From: an uncultured Bacilli bacterium
GTDB lineage: Bacteria > Bacillota_I > Bacilli_A > RFN20 > CAG-826
Length of the DNA: 64,000 nucleotides
Direction of reading: 5' to 3'
Assembly (NCBI GenBank): GCA_944327845.1
Contig: CALVHN010000005.1
Coordinates: forward strand, 41,110 to 105,109
The position numbers and the translations under genes are program-made. Position 1 is the stretch's first letter. Every line of letters begins with the position of its first letter. Shown piece by piece: positions 18,051 through 27,477 of the stretch. The notes beneath the pieces were generated by a model that was not told where the DNA came from, made no database searches, and was given only the letters and a program-made list of their open reading frames with translations.

Positions 18051-19028
18051 TTATTGTTTATTCATTTGAGGAGAATAAAAGTCGATTGAGTGTCCTTCAC
18101 TATTATAAAATATAATTTCTTTTCCGTGGGTAAATACTGCTAAGGTATCTAAAACCCAAGTAGTAGTTGATTCAACGTTATTTACCGAAAAACTAATCAT
18201 ATTTGGATATGGGAGAGTACTTACTTCATCTTTTTTAATTGTAAAAGTAATTGGATCAAAAGGTTCAATGCAATTACTTTGAGATGATAAAATGCCACTT
18301 CCATCGTTTAAAAATGTAACTCTTGTTGAACCAGCTTGTCCATCATATCCGCCTAAACCAGTCCAATAATCATATTTTGATAATGTATATAAATAATCTT
18401 CCTCAGTTTCTAAAGCTGGAACAACAGTTAAATTTTGTCGATATAATAATGAACCAGTTGCACCATAAATTTCTAAAGTAGATTCTCCAACATTATGAGG
18501 AATAAGAACATTTTTTCCATTAGAATTTATGCTACTTTCAAAAACAGTTGGATTAGAAGAACGAACTTGAATAGGTAAATCTTTAGAATCTTTTGGTATT
18601 AAAGAAATTACACATTCTTCATTTTTAGTTAAGTAAGGAGTAACAGATAAATCAATTAAACCATCACCTACTGTTCCTGAACTGACTTTTTCAACTGGAT
18701 CAAGTTTTGTATAACTAACAACATCAAGATTAACGGTATACAAAGTTGATGTAGCACTATTAACGCTAAGAACTGAATGACCAACTTCATTTCCAAAAAT
18801 TCTATCCCCAACAATAGTAGCGACATTATTATTACTTGATGAGAATGTTAATTCTTCTTCATTTTCTATATCTAACTTAAGAGTATTAAGAATTGAAGAA
18901 ATCTCAACAGCGTCGGTTTCAGTAATATAATAAGTTAGTGGTTCATTAGGTTCTCCACATGAGGCAAGAGCTAATACGCTCGTTACGCTAAAACAAATTA
19001 TTGCCCCTTTTTTTAAAAAACTACGCAT
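18051..19028 (-). CDS. Surface lipoprotein with Ig-like region and C-terminal beta module
   Basis: A 325-residue protein. The lipobox L-A-S-C has Cys 24. A Big_2-like stretch (about 45-105, with F-S-S-S-N-N-N-V-A-T-I-V) is followed by a second Ig-like stretch (about 115-205). The C-terminal module (about 210-325) has F-L-N-D-G-S-G-I-L and a conserved W. An AGGAGG lies 12 nt before ATG 19028 and only 3 nt before a TTG at 19037; I prefer ATG because it gives a compact signal peptide. It heads the minus-strand pair with the 14930 gene. Ligand and role are unknown. Confidence 0.8.
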   Translation of the reverse strand: MRSFLKKGAIICFSVTSVLALASCGEPNEPLTYYITETDAVEISSILNTLKLDIENEEELTFSSSNNNVATIVGDRIFGNEVGHSVLSVNSATSTLYTVNLDVVSYTKLDPVEKVSSGTVGDGLIDLSVTPYLTKNEECVISLIPKDSKDLPIQVRSSNPTVFESSINSNGKNVLIPHNVGESTLEIYGATGSLLYRQNLTVVPALETEEDYLYTLSKYDYWTGLGGYDGQAGSTRVTFLNDGSGILSSQSNCIEPFDPITFTIKKDEVSTLPYPNMISFSVNNVESTTTWVLDTLAVFTHGKEIIFYNSEGHSIDFYSPQMNKQ

Positions 19029-19380
19029 AAAATACAAATACCTCCTAGTATGTTTAAAAGTTTAGATAGTAAAAGCGTTGAGAGATATTTAAATTTAAAA
19101 TCTTAATACTAACTTAATATAAAAATAACAAGAAAATAAATAAGTTTGTTTTTACATAAAAATCGATGAAAAAAAGAAAGTAATATATTTATATAATAAG
19201 ATTATTAAATAGTAACTTGTATTTAATAGTTACTTTTTAAAAACTAGTAAAAAATAAACAAGTAAAACAGATAAAAATAAAGGCTAATAACATTAAGTTA
19301 AAATTAAGATTAGAAAATAAGAAAAGATATAAAATTTTAAAACAATAAACTTTTAATAATTAAGTTTGGAGGATTTTTAT
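19029..19380. other. 352-bp divergent intergenic region
   Basis: Very AT-rich sequence between two divergent lipoprotein genes. It holds both ribosome sites, a possible -10 (TATAAT at 19192-19197) and a terminator-like hairpin at 19211-19238. I see no open reading frame of note and no tRNA-like structure. Confidence 0.6.
19211..19238 (+). terminator. Orphan terminator-like hairpin in the 5' region of the 19381 gene
   Basis: AGTAACT (19211-19217) pairs with AGTTACT (19228-19234) around a 10-nt loop and is followed by TTTTT. No plus-strand gene precedes it. A -10 box at 19192-19197 lies just upstream, so it may be an attenuator or the end of a very short RNA. Confidence 0.4.
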
Positions 19381-22300
19381 ATGTTAAAAAGAAAAATATT
19401 CTTAACGTTATCATCGTTTGCAATAGTTTCTGCTTTAGGATTTAGTTTATCTTCATGTAATGAAGAAAAACCAAGCGAAGTAGTTGAACAAAAATTTGAT
19501 ATTACTGTTGCATCGGTTAGTGGAGCAAAAGTAACTGTCGATAAAGAAACTGCTGTTGCAGGAGAAGCAGTAACAATTACTGTTAGTGAAGTAACTGAAG
19601 GGAAAATGGTAAGCGAAGTTAAAGTAAATGACATGGGTTTAGCTTTAACTACTACTAATAAATATACCTTTAATATGCCAGCAAAAGATGTAACAGTAAC
19701 TGTTACCTTAGCTGATATTCCAGTTGAAGCAACTTATAAAGTAGATGTAAGTAAAGTTGATTCAAAAGTAAAAGTTACACCTGATAAAGCTGAAGCTCAT
19801 GCTGGAGAAACTATTGAACTAGATGTTAAGTTATTAGATACAAATTTTAAAATTAAGTCGGTTTTTGCAGGGAATTTTAACATAGGACTTGATTCTAATA
19901 ATAAATATTCCTTTGTTATGCCTGCAAATGATGTTGTAATTCAAGTTAATTTAGAAGAAATTGTTCCAGTAGTCGTTGAAACTTTTGATGTTATTTTACC
20001 TACTGAAGAAAGTCCACTTTATGAAATTACTTGTGATGATTTATATGAACATGAAGCAGGTGATGTTGTAAGTTTTGATATTGTTAAGAACTTTACCTAT
20101 ACCGATATTGTTGAAGTTAAAGCTAATGATATTGTTTTAACTTATACAACAAGTAATACTGAAACAAATACCTTTACTTATACATTCACTATGCCAAAAA
20201 GTGATGTAACAATTACAGTTAATGCTATTGAAGATCCAACCTTAAAAACTTATCAATTAGTAGATGGAGAAGCTGAAGGAACATCTGGATATAGCGTTAA
20301 ATATGCTGTTGCTACAAGTTTATATGAGTCACCAACTGAATATATAACTAATGCCATTCCAGGACAAAAAATTGATATTTGGGTTACTGGAACAGGGACT
20401 GATGCAACTAAAACTCCTGATAGATTGCGTATTGAAGTCGGAGAAGGAGAATCTAGAAAGGTTGAATGGCTTGATTTAGGTGATGAAAGATTTAACTCAA
20501 TTGAAAATAAATATTGTAAAGTTTATAAAGGCTATGTAATGCCAGTAGGAAATGTTAATACAACCATTTCTTTAATAGATGTTAAATATGACATCAATTA
20601 TCGTAGCAATGATGCTTATGAATTTTTTGATATGGTAGAAGCTGCTGAAGAAGGTGATTCAGTTTCATTAAGACCTGTTGCATATAAAGGATATTATATA
20701 ACCGGAGTTAAAGTTACTAACGACGATACAAAGGAAGAAATCGAAGTAACCTATAATGAATCAAGTAATTATTATTCATTTAGAATGCCTGCAAGTGAAG
20801 TTACTGTTGAAGCTTTATTTGAAAGTAATAAAGTTCAAGTTGGTATTAAAACTGATGCTCATGCTTCAATTTCTAATTTAAGATTAGGTTCTTCAAGTAA
20901 CGATCCTATGACTGATAAAGTATTTGGACAAAATACTGATGATGACTTGGCTGTTTTAATTCCTGGAGATGAGTATTTCTACTTTGATGTTGTTGTTGAT
21001 GATGGTTTTGTAATGCAATCATTAACTATCTTAGATAGTTTAGGAGAAGAAGTACATTATAGCGAATCGGGTAGTGCATATTATCTAAGAGAAATTCCTG
21101 AAGGTTCATTCACAATTGAAGTTAAAACTATTGCTGAAATTGCAACTGTTAGCTCAGTTAAAGTTGTTGATACAGAAGGAAATGATATTACATCTAATTT
21201 AACTGTTACTTATTACAATACTGATACTCCAATTGAAGGAGTTGGAATTCCAAGAGATGACAATTTAAGACTTGGTATTACATACACAGTAAGTGAAAGT
21301 ATAACTAATGGAACTTATATTCCAACAAGTATTCAAGTTAATGAAGAAAGTCCAGATACCTTTTCTTACAATACAAGTGAAGGATTATATCTTGCTTCAA
21401 TTGGTGATACTTTAACTCTTGAAGATAATGTTCAATTAGTACTTACTTTTGAATTTAAAGAAAACATCTTTGAAGAAAATTCTCCATATGTTGGTGATTT
21501 TAAAGGAAGAACAATTTCTACAAGTGGAAGTAATGCTTTCTTAAGATTTAATAGAACTGGAATTTATGGATATGGAAGCAGCGAAACATATTTAGGAGAT
21601 CAAAGTGGTACATTTAATGCCGATACTGAAGCTGTTGGATATTTAACTGGTGAATCTAAATATGGTAGTGATAGATTTTTAGTTGAAGATGAAGGCTATG
21701 TTTTCTATATTGAAAGCACAACTTCAATGAGTAGTAATGCTTTATTGTTAAAAGGAAATACTGAAAACGTAAAAATTAATACCGCACAATTCTATGAGGA
21801 TGGTAGTTCAACTACTAGACATCTTGTTCAATTTAATGCAGGAGATTTAACAACATATGCTATTGTTGATCCAACAAATAAAAAATTAGATGCTAATTTA
21901 TCTATTGAAATTGTATCTGGAACTCCATTTAAAGTTGGTGCAGTTGTTAAAGTTAAAAATAGTACTGGAGAAGATGTAACAACATTAAAATTTGATAGAG
22001 CTAATAGAGTTATTGAAGTTACATTAGATAATATGCAAGGTGAATATACTGCAGCGACTGATTCAGCTAATCAATATGGAACATTAGTTCTTGATGGTGC
22101 AGGAAGTGCAAGATTTACTGGTGAAAATGCATATTCTTATGCAAGCTTTGATTATACAGTTTCAGGAACAAGGATTACTTTAACTAATCCTTCAAGTGGT
22201 GTTTCTCAAATTATAGAATTTACTGTCGATACCAGCGCTAAAACTTATAGTGGTGATAACCTAGGAATGATTGATTTAGAAAATGTTGGTGGAGAAGGAG

Positions 22301-22665
22301 TAAGTTCTCGTGCTAATTATGATTCACCTGTTATTACAATTGGTGAAAATAAATATGTATTCAGATTCTATAATTATGGAGATGGTGATTCTAGATTTAG
22401 TTATGCTACTGTAGATAGTGAAGGTGGAGTCGGTGAGTTCACATATATTGGTTCCTCTAGTTATTGTGATTTAGTAGCTGATTTAAGAGGAGGTGAAGTT
22501 ATCCTTACTCTTAATCCTACATCATCTGTTTATGATAGATATCAAAATCCAGAATCCGTTCAAATCAATATAAGTAATGGAACATTCGTTATTAGTTGTA
22601 CAGATTTCGGAGATGATAATATTAAGTTTACCTTCGATAATGTCACATTAACTAAGGCTGAATAA
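19381..22665 (+). CDS. Large surface lipoprotein with four MP repeats
   Basis: A 1094-residue protein. The lipobox L-S-S-C has Cys 26. Three MP repeats run head to tail at about 35-112, 115-190 and 195-285, with ends Y-T-F-N-M-P-A-K-D-V-T-V, Y-S-F-V-M-P-A-N-D-V-V-I and Y-T-F-T-M-P-K-S-D-V-T-I. A fourth lies near 395-480 (Y-S-F-R-M-P-A-S-E-V). The C-terminal third contains Y-V-G-D-F-K-G-R-T near 700, resembling the shared beta module, and further beta-rich copies to the end. A TTG at 19366 would place the GGAGG site inside the gene, so ATG 19381 is the start. It ends in a 15-bp terminator. Confidence 0.85.
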   Translation: MLKRKIFLTLSSFAIVSALGFSLSSCNEEKPSEVVEQKFDITVASVSGAKVTVDKETAVAGEAVTITVSEVTEGKMVSEVKVNDMGLALTTTNKYTFNMPAKDVTVTVTLADIPVEATYKVDVSKVDSKVKVTPDKAEAHAGETIELDVKLLDTNFKIKSVFAGNFNIGLDSNNKYSFVMPANDVVIQVNLEEIVPVVVETFDVILPTEESPLYEITCDDLYEHEAGDVVSFDIVKNFTYTDIVEVKANDIVLTYTTSNTETNTFTYTFTMPKSDVTITVNAIEDPTLKTYQLVDGEAEGTSGYSVKYAVATSLYESPTEYITNAIPGQKIDIWVTGTGTDATKTPDRLRIEVGEGESRKVEWLDLGDERFNSIENKYCKVYKGYVMPVGNVNTTISLIDVKYDINYRSNDAYEFFDMVEAAEEGDSVSLRPVAYKGYYITGVKVTNDDTKEEIEVTYNESSNYYSFRMPASEVTVEALFESNKVQVGIKTDAHASISNLRLGSSSNDPMTDKVFGQNTDDDLAVLIPGDEYFYFDVVVDDGFVMQSLTILDSLGEEVHYSESGSAYYLREIPEGSFTIEVKTIAEIATVSSVKVVDTEGNDITSNLTVTYYNTDTPIEGVGIPRDDNLRLGITYTVSESITNGTYIPTSIQVNEESPDTFSYNTSEGLYLASIGDTLTLEDNVQLVLTFEFKENIFEENSPYVGDFKGRTISTSGSNAFLRFNRTGIYGYGSSETYLGDQSGTFNADTEAVGYLTGESKYGSDRFLVEDEGYVFYIESTTSMSSNALLLKGNTENVKINTAQFYEDGSSTTRHLVQFNAGDLTTYAIVDPTNKKLDANLSIEIVSGTPFKVGAVVKVKNSTGEDVTTLKFDRANRVIEVTLDNMQGEYTAATDSANQYGTLVLDGAGSARFTGENAYSYASFDYTVSGTRITLTNPSSGVSQIIEFTVDTSAKTYSGDNLGMIDLENVGGEGVSSRANYDSPVITIGENKYVFRFYNYGDGDSRFSYATVDSEGGVGEFTYIGSSSYCDLVADLRGGEVILTLNPTSSVYDRYQNPESVQINISNGTFVISCTDFGDDNIKFTFDNVTLTKAE

Positions 22666-22674
22666 GAATCTTAA

Positions 22675-22713
22675 AATGTTCAAAGAGGATATTCTCCTCT
22701 TTGAACATTTTTA
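22675..22713 (+). terminator. Rho-independent terminator after the 19381 lipoprotein gene
   Basis: A perfect 15-bp stem (22675-22689 with 22695-22709) closes a 5-nt loop and is followed by TTTATT. Confidence 0.9.
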
Positions 22714-22754
22714 TTATGAAAACCTTGCTAAAATCCATTATTTTTTTAAAAAAG
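22714..22754 (-). repeat. Dispersed intergenic repeat, copy 5 (reverse orientation)
   Basis: AAAACCTTGCTAAAA, TCC, ATTATTTTTTTAAAAAA, the reverse complement of the family consensus. It directly follows the terminator. Confidence 0.65.
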
Positions 22755-22802
22755 TAAAATATTAGTCGAAATTTAATATCTATTTATTAATCTACAATAT
22801 TA

Positions 22803-22836
22803 AATTAGCATTAAGATTTTGCGAAAATTAATTAAT
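22803..22836 (+). repeat. Partial dispersed repeat
   Basis: AAGATTTTGCGAAAATTAAT matches only the TTTTGC half of the family. It lies 50 bp from copy 5 in opposite orientation, upstream of the 22886 gene. Confidence 0.3.
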
Positions 22837-22885
22837 CTATTATATATATACTATAAATTATTGAAATATTTTTGGAGGGGGTATT

Positions 22886-25090
22886 ATGAAAACAAATTTT
22901 CTTAAAAAAATTGCTGCATGTTCACTCGTTTGCTTAGGAACTGTAGCATTAGGAACTTCGATTATTGGATGTAACTCTACAGTAGGAAATATTGATTTTA
23001 CATCTAATGGAGAAAAGGTTACTTCACTTAATGGATTTACTGGAGTCGAATATACAATTAGTGCCTCGTTTACTGGAGAATCTTTAGTTGGAGGAGAAGT
23101 AATTCCTCAAATTTTATGGACATGGGATGCTTCAAAAAGCGAATCAACAACAGGCTTAACAATCTCTCCTAATGGAAGTAATTTAACATTCTCTGCTCAA
23201 AATGCTGGAACATATATTTTAAGTGTTAGCTATATGGAAAACCAAGAAGTATTAGGTCAACAAGATTTTACTTTTGTTGCTACTACTCCTGATTTAACAA
23301 AAGCAACATATGCTTTGGATTTTGATAAAGAAAATTCAAAAGTTGTCTATAAACAAGGAGATACATTTAGTTCTGAAAATTTATTTGTTTATCGTACTGT
23401 AACAGTCGATGGAACAGAAGTTAATCGAGTTAGATTAAATCTTGGTAGCTATTCTTTATCAGCAACTGTTGAAGGAGATACTTTCCCTCTTGAAGATGGA
23501 TTTATGTTTGAGACACTTGGAACATATAAAGTAGTTATTTCTTCAGATGGTGTTGATGAAGTTACTTTTGATTTAACTGTTGAACGTGGATATACCTACG
23601 AATTCACAAATATTATGCGTGAGTTTAGCCAACAAAGTGATAATTTTTATGTTGAAGGCGGCCATGTCTATGGAATGGATGATGATATTTTAATTAACTA
23701 TAATACTAGTGTTGCTTATTCTGTCCAAGAAACTCCAACTTCATTACCTGGTTCTGAAGGACAAACTATTACAGGATTAAGAAAGTTTGGAATTACTGAA
23801 ACAGATGAAAGTGGAAATCCAACTACAGCTACCCCATTAGATTTAGTTTGGAATACTATTTATAAGAATACTGAAATAGGACTTGGCTATTTTGGTAATT
23901 CTAAAGATTACACAGCTATTGAAGCTTTTGCTCAAACAAATGATTTTGTTTTACCAAGCGATTTTGATATGAATGCTATCACTAAAGATGGTGAAGTAAC
24001 ATACGAATTAGTTGGAACAACTGCTGGTGGCGATGAAGTTTATGGTTATGGCATAGGAGCAAATGTTACAGAATTCTTCCTTGAATTTGGGGGATATGGA
24101 TATGTTCTTAATAATTACCCAACAGTAGGAGGATATGTTGTCCAACTTGGCGATAATACTTATCAAGTTTTGGCGATTTTAAATGTTAATGGTCAAGGTC
24201 AAATACTTCAAGTTGTTTTTGATTATGGTAATAATGATTATTCTCAATTAAAAGCTTCTATTGATTCTTTTGCTGGACAAGCAGCTGATCAAGAATCACT
24301 TAATGATCAAATTTTAGATGATACTCTTGATGTTTTTGCAAATAAAGGATATCAAGCCTCACATAGTGAATACGAAGGTACAAGAGTTTTACTTACAGTT
24401 AATGATAATTATGTAACTACTGCAAATCAAACTGGTGGAGTTTTAAATAAAGAAACTGGTGAGTATGATTATTCAAGAGCAACTACTTCTAATATTAAAG
24501 GTTTTGTTAAAGATACAAGAACTGAAAATACTTGGAATTCATATACTATTTCAGGTGAAGAAATAACTGTTGATACTCAAACAAGCATTACTGATGAAAA
24601 AGCTTCAATTTACGATCCAGGTTCATATCTTGGTTTTGTTAAGGGAACAGATGAATTATTATGGGATAATAAAGGTGTGGTTTCAGCAGTTCCAGATGTA
24701 ATACCTGGAGATGATCAAGAAATTGATTATAAACAACCTGGAACTTTAACTTATGAATATTCTTCCTATGGTAATGGTGCTGCAATGCAATGGATGGGTG
24801 TACTTGGATTTGGTGAAGTTGATGAAAACTTTTTAGCTATTGCTTCATACAGTGCATATTTAACTTTAAGTGTAGATGTCCATGTTGATAATATGGAAAC
24901 ACCAACAGAATCTGAAATAGTTTCAATTTCAGTTTACCCTACACTTGATGGTATTAAACTTAATGATAATACTGGTTATGATCATAGTTTATATTTTGTT
25001 GATATGGTCTTTACAATTTTCGACTTTGAAGCGACAAATGAAGTGGTCGAAGGATATTTAAGTGGGTTAACAAACACACAAACATTATAA
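22886..25090 (+). CDS. Surface lipoprotein with Big_3-like domain
   Basis: A 734-residue protein. The lipobox I-I-G-C has Cys 29. An Ig-like domain at about 35-135 is followed by a second at about 140-235 (V-V-Y-K-Q-G-D-T-F then D-E-V-T-F-D-L-T-V), which resembles group 3 bacterial Ig domains. The rest (about 240-734) is beta-rich. Its domain order matches the next gene (Ig, Big_3, long beta region), and the two may be diverged duplicates. A GGAGGGGG site precedes the ATG. No enzymatic motif is visible, and the function is unknown. Confidence 0.82.
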   Translation: MKTNFLKKIAACSLVCLGTVALGTSIIGCNSTVGNIDFTSNGEKVTSLNGFTGVEYTISASFTGESLVGGEVIPQILWTWDASKSESTTGLTISPNGSNLTFSAQNAGTYILSVSYMENQEVLGQQDFTFVATTPDLTKATYALDFDKENSKVVYKQGDTFSSENLFVYRTVTVDGTEVNRVRLNLGSYSLSATVEGDTFPLEDGFMFETLGTYKVVISSDGVDEVTFDLTVERGYTYEFTNIMREFSQQSDNFYVEGGHVYGMDDDILINYNTSVAYSVQETPTSLPGSEGQTITGLRKFGITETDESGNPTTATPLDLVWNTIYKNTEIGLGYFGNSKDYTAIEAFAQTNDFVLPSDFDMNAITKDGEVTYELVGTTAGGDEVYGYGIGANVTEFFLEFGGYGYVLNNYPTVGGYVVQLGDNTYQVLAILNVNGQGQILQVVFDYGNNDYSQLKASIDSFAGQAADQESLNDQILDDTLDVFANKGYQASHSEYEGTRVLLTVNDNYVTTANQTGGVLNKETGEYDYSRATTSNIKGFVKDTRTENTWNSYTISGEEITVDTQTSITDEKASIYDPGSYLGFVKGTDELLWDNKGVVSAVPDVIPGDDQEIDYKQPGTLTYEYSSYGNGAAMQWMGVLGFGEVDENFLAIASYSAYLTLSVDVHVDNMETPTESEIVSISVYPTLDGIKLNDNTGYDHSLYFVDMVFTIFDFEATNEVVEGYLSGLTNTQTL

Positions 25091-25109
25091 AGAAATAAGA
25101 ATTTATATT

Positions 25110-25140
25110 TACAAAAGAACCTCTCGTAGGTTCTTTTGTA
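25110..25140 (+). terminator. Terminator-like hairpin after the 22886 gene
   Basis: A 13-bp stem (25110-25122 with 25128-25140) closes a 5-nt loop. The T-rich part is inside the right arm and only TCG follows, so termination may be partial. Confidence 0.6.
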
Positions 25141-25167
25141 TCGTTATAATTAATTAAGGAGGAAATT

Positions 25168-27462
25168 ATGAAAAAAGGAAGATTTAAAAACGTTATTGCT
25201 TTAAGTAGTCTTTTAGTTTTTTCAAGCTTAACTGTTGGTCTTGTCGGATGTAATCCTGGTGTTAACACCAATATTACAATCGTTATTACAGGCGGACAAA
25301 ACGGTTTTGTTGGAGGAACTTGCCAACTTACTGCTCAAGTTTTTGGAAGTGAAAATCAAAATGTTACTTGGACAAGTTCAAATACTTCACTTGCTACTGT
25401 TTCTGAAACTGGTTTAGTTAGTTTTCTTGGACAAGGAGAAGTTGATATTGTCGCTCATTTAGAAAGTGAAAATGCTCAATCTTCACCTTGCCACATTAGA
25501 ATTACTAAAGGTGATGCTCGACTTGAACTTACATCATCGCCATCAAGATTAGCGTATAAAGTTGGTGAAACTTTATCTTTTGATGGAATGAAAGTTACAG
25601 GCTATTCTTATTCTAATGGCGTAAGACTAAATAACAGTGGTGTTGATTTAACAAATGCTGATTTAACTTTTTCAATGGAAGAAGGAACTACTTTAGAAGC
25701 TGGAACTCATACAATTACTGTATCTTATGGTTCTTTTGAACCTACTACATTTACAATTAATGTTGGACAACAATTAGAAGAAAAAAGATTATATGTTTCT
25801 CAACTTCCAATAAAAACTACATATTCAATTGGAACAAATAATGCAAAAGATTGTACATTTGATTCAACTGGAATTGCCGTTCAAGAATTAACTTATGTTG
25901 ATGGAGTTTTAAAAAGTACTGAAAATTTAAGAAGCACATCCTATAGATTGTCAATTAACAATAATTTTGTATTCTCAAATGAAGGCAATTTTACAGTTAG
26001 TGTATATCGTAATACTAACGATGCAGTTTCTACTTCATTTAATGTTATGGTTTATACCCAAGACTTAACATTAAGAGATTTAATGGAAACTTTACAAACA
26101 ACACATAATTTCCAAGTAGAAATCTTTAATAATGTTGGAACAACACAAGATTCGTATGGTTTCCATTATTTAAGAACATATACTGAAAATTATTATGATG
26201 AAATTTCTTATCAAAATACATATAACTCAACAACTCAACAAATAGAATTTACGACAACTGGTATGCCAAAATCTCATATTGGTTATGCAAGTTTAAGTTA
26301 TGTCGATGATGATACAAATGAAACAACTAATGGTATTGTTTCATTTAATACTAGTAGTTTAGGAAGATTACAATATGATGTTATCGTTAATGAAACTAAT
26401 GAACCTTCCTCTTGGTGGGATATGGCTGATACATTAGCTACTATGATGACTGTATTTGATCTTGATAATATTCCAGTTAATACTTTAAATGGCAAATATT
26501 TAATTATTCCAGTTGAGCTTGTTGAAGGCGATAATGAAGATGGAGAACAAACAATTAAAAATTATCCATTAATCGATCAATTCTTTAGCTATGTTGGTTG
26601 GTCTAATTCATTAATTACTATTGCTGATAGACTTACTATTTCATTTAATGAAAATAATGAATTAAGTATGAGAGTTGATTTTGGATATTATGGATATACT
26701 GAAATGATTGTCCGTGATATTGGAACAGCTTCTAATCCACTTGTTGATCAATTTTTACAACGTGGTATAACTGAATCAACAATGAATAACTTAAGAACAG
26801 TTAAAAGTGATGTTAGAACTGGTGTTGATCCTTTATTAGCTAATAACTATACAGTTTCTAATTATCAAAATAATGTTGGTATTGATAATAGTGAAAGAGC
26901 ATATTTTACTGAAAATTACATGTTTAATACTTTAACTGGAACAGGTTTCTTTAAGCTTGATAATGGCGATGTTTATTCATTTGCTGCTTCAGGTCGTAAT
27001 GTTACTTCATCTAGTAAAGTTGATGATTATGATTCTTCAACTCAAACTTTTCAAGAATATGTAACTTCTAAAGGAACTGATGTTAATTCACGCTATATGT
27101 CAGCTGGATTAAGTGATGTTCTAGGTAATCAAGCAGGAGAAGATGTTGGAAGATTATATACTTTCTCTAGATTTAATAATTTCTCATATGGTGATATGGT
27201 AACTTATCAATCTTATGATTCTGAAACATTAAGATCATTTGCTAGATTTATTGGTGAATCACAAGATGCTTTTGCTGGATTAAGATTCTGGATTTGTGCC
27301 TACTATAATGATGTTGATGCTTTAACAGATATTTATCAATATGAAATTTGGGCAATAAGCTTTACTGGAAGTGGTGGAACTGGAAGTGTTATACCATTAA
27401 TTAATGTAGGTAATACTCAATTATCTTGGCTCGAATCTTATATGGCTACATTAGAAAACTAA
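25168..27462 (+). CDS. Surface lipoprotein with Big_2 and Big_3 domains
   Basis: A 764-residue protein. The lipobox L-V-G-C has Cys 28. A Big_2 domain (about 35-113) shows V-T-W-T-S-S-N-T-S-L-A-T-V-S. A Big_3 domain (about 114-205) shows A-Y-K-V-G-E-T-L-S-F-D-G-M-K-V. A third Ig-like stretch lies at about 208-295, and a ~460-residue beta-rich C-terminal region follows. TATAAT at 25145-25150 and an AAGGAGG site precede the ATG. The subtilisin-like protease gene follows after 15 bp with no terminator, so the two are co-expressed, and the lipoprotein may assist or anchor protease action (inference). Confidence 0.83.
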   Translation: MKKGRFKNVIALSSLLVFSSLTVGLVGCNPGVNTNITIVITGGQNGFVGGTCQLTAQVFGSENQNVTWTSSNTSLATVSETGLVSFLGQGEVDIVAHLESENAQSSPCHIRITKGDARLELTSSPSRLAYKVGETLSFDGMKVTGYSYSNGVRLNNSGVDLTNADLTFSMEEGTTLEAGTHTITVSYGSFEPTTFTINVGQQLEEKRLYVSQLPIKTTYSIGTNNAKDCTFDSTGIAVQELTYVDGVLKSTENLRSTSYRLSINNNFVFSNEGNFTVSVYRNTNDAVSTSFNVMVYTQDLTLRDLMETLQTTHNFQVEIFNNVGTTQDSYGFHYLRTYTENYYDEISYQNTYNSTTQQIEFTTTGMPKSHIGYASLSYVDDDTNETTNGIVSFNTSSLGRLQYDVIVNETNEPSSWWDMADTLATMMTVFDLDNIPVNTLNGKYLIIPVELVEGDNEDGEQTIKNYPLIDQFFSYVGWSNSLITIADRLTISFNENNELSMRVDFGYYGYTEMIVRDIGTASNPLVDQFLQRGITESTMNNLRTVKSDVRTGVDPLLANNYTVSNYQNNVGIDNSERAYFTENYMFNTLTGTGFFKLDNGDVYSFAASGRNVTSSSKVDDYDSSTQTFQEYVTSKGTDVNSRYMSAGLSDVLGNQAGEDVGRLYTFSRFNNFSYGDMVTYQSYDSETLRSFARFIGESQDAFAGLRFWICAYYNDVDALTDIYQYEIWAISFTGSGGTGSVIPLINVGNTQLSWLESYMATLEN

Positions 27463-27477
27463 AAAGGAGGGGAATTT

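Noticed and set aside
19377..19634. 85-residue minus-strand frame over the start of the 19381 lipoprotein gene
   Set aside because: It is antisense to a signal peptide and MP repeat of a gene with a good ribosome site.
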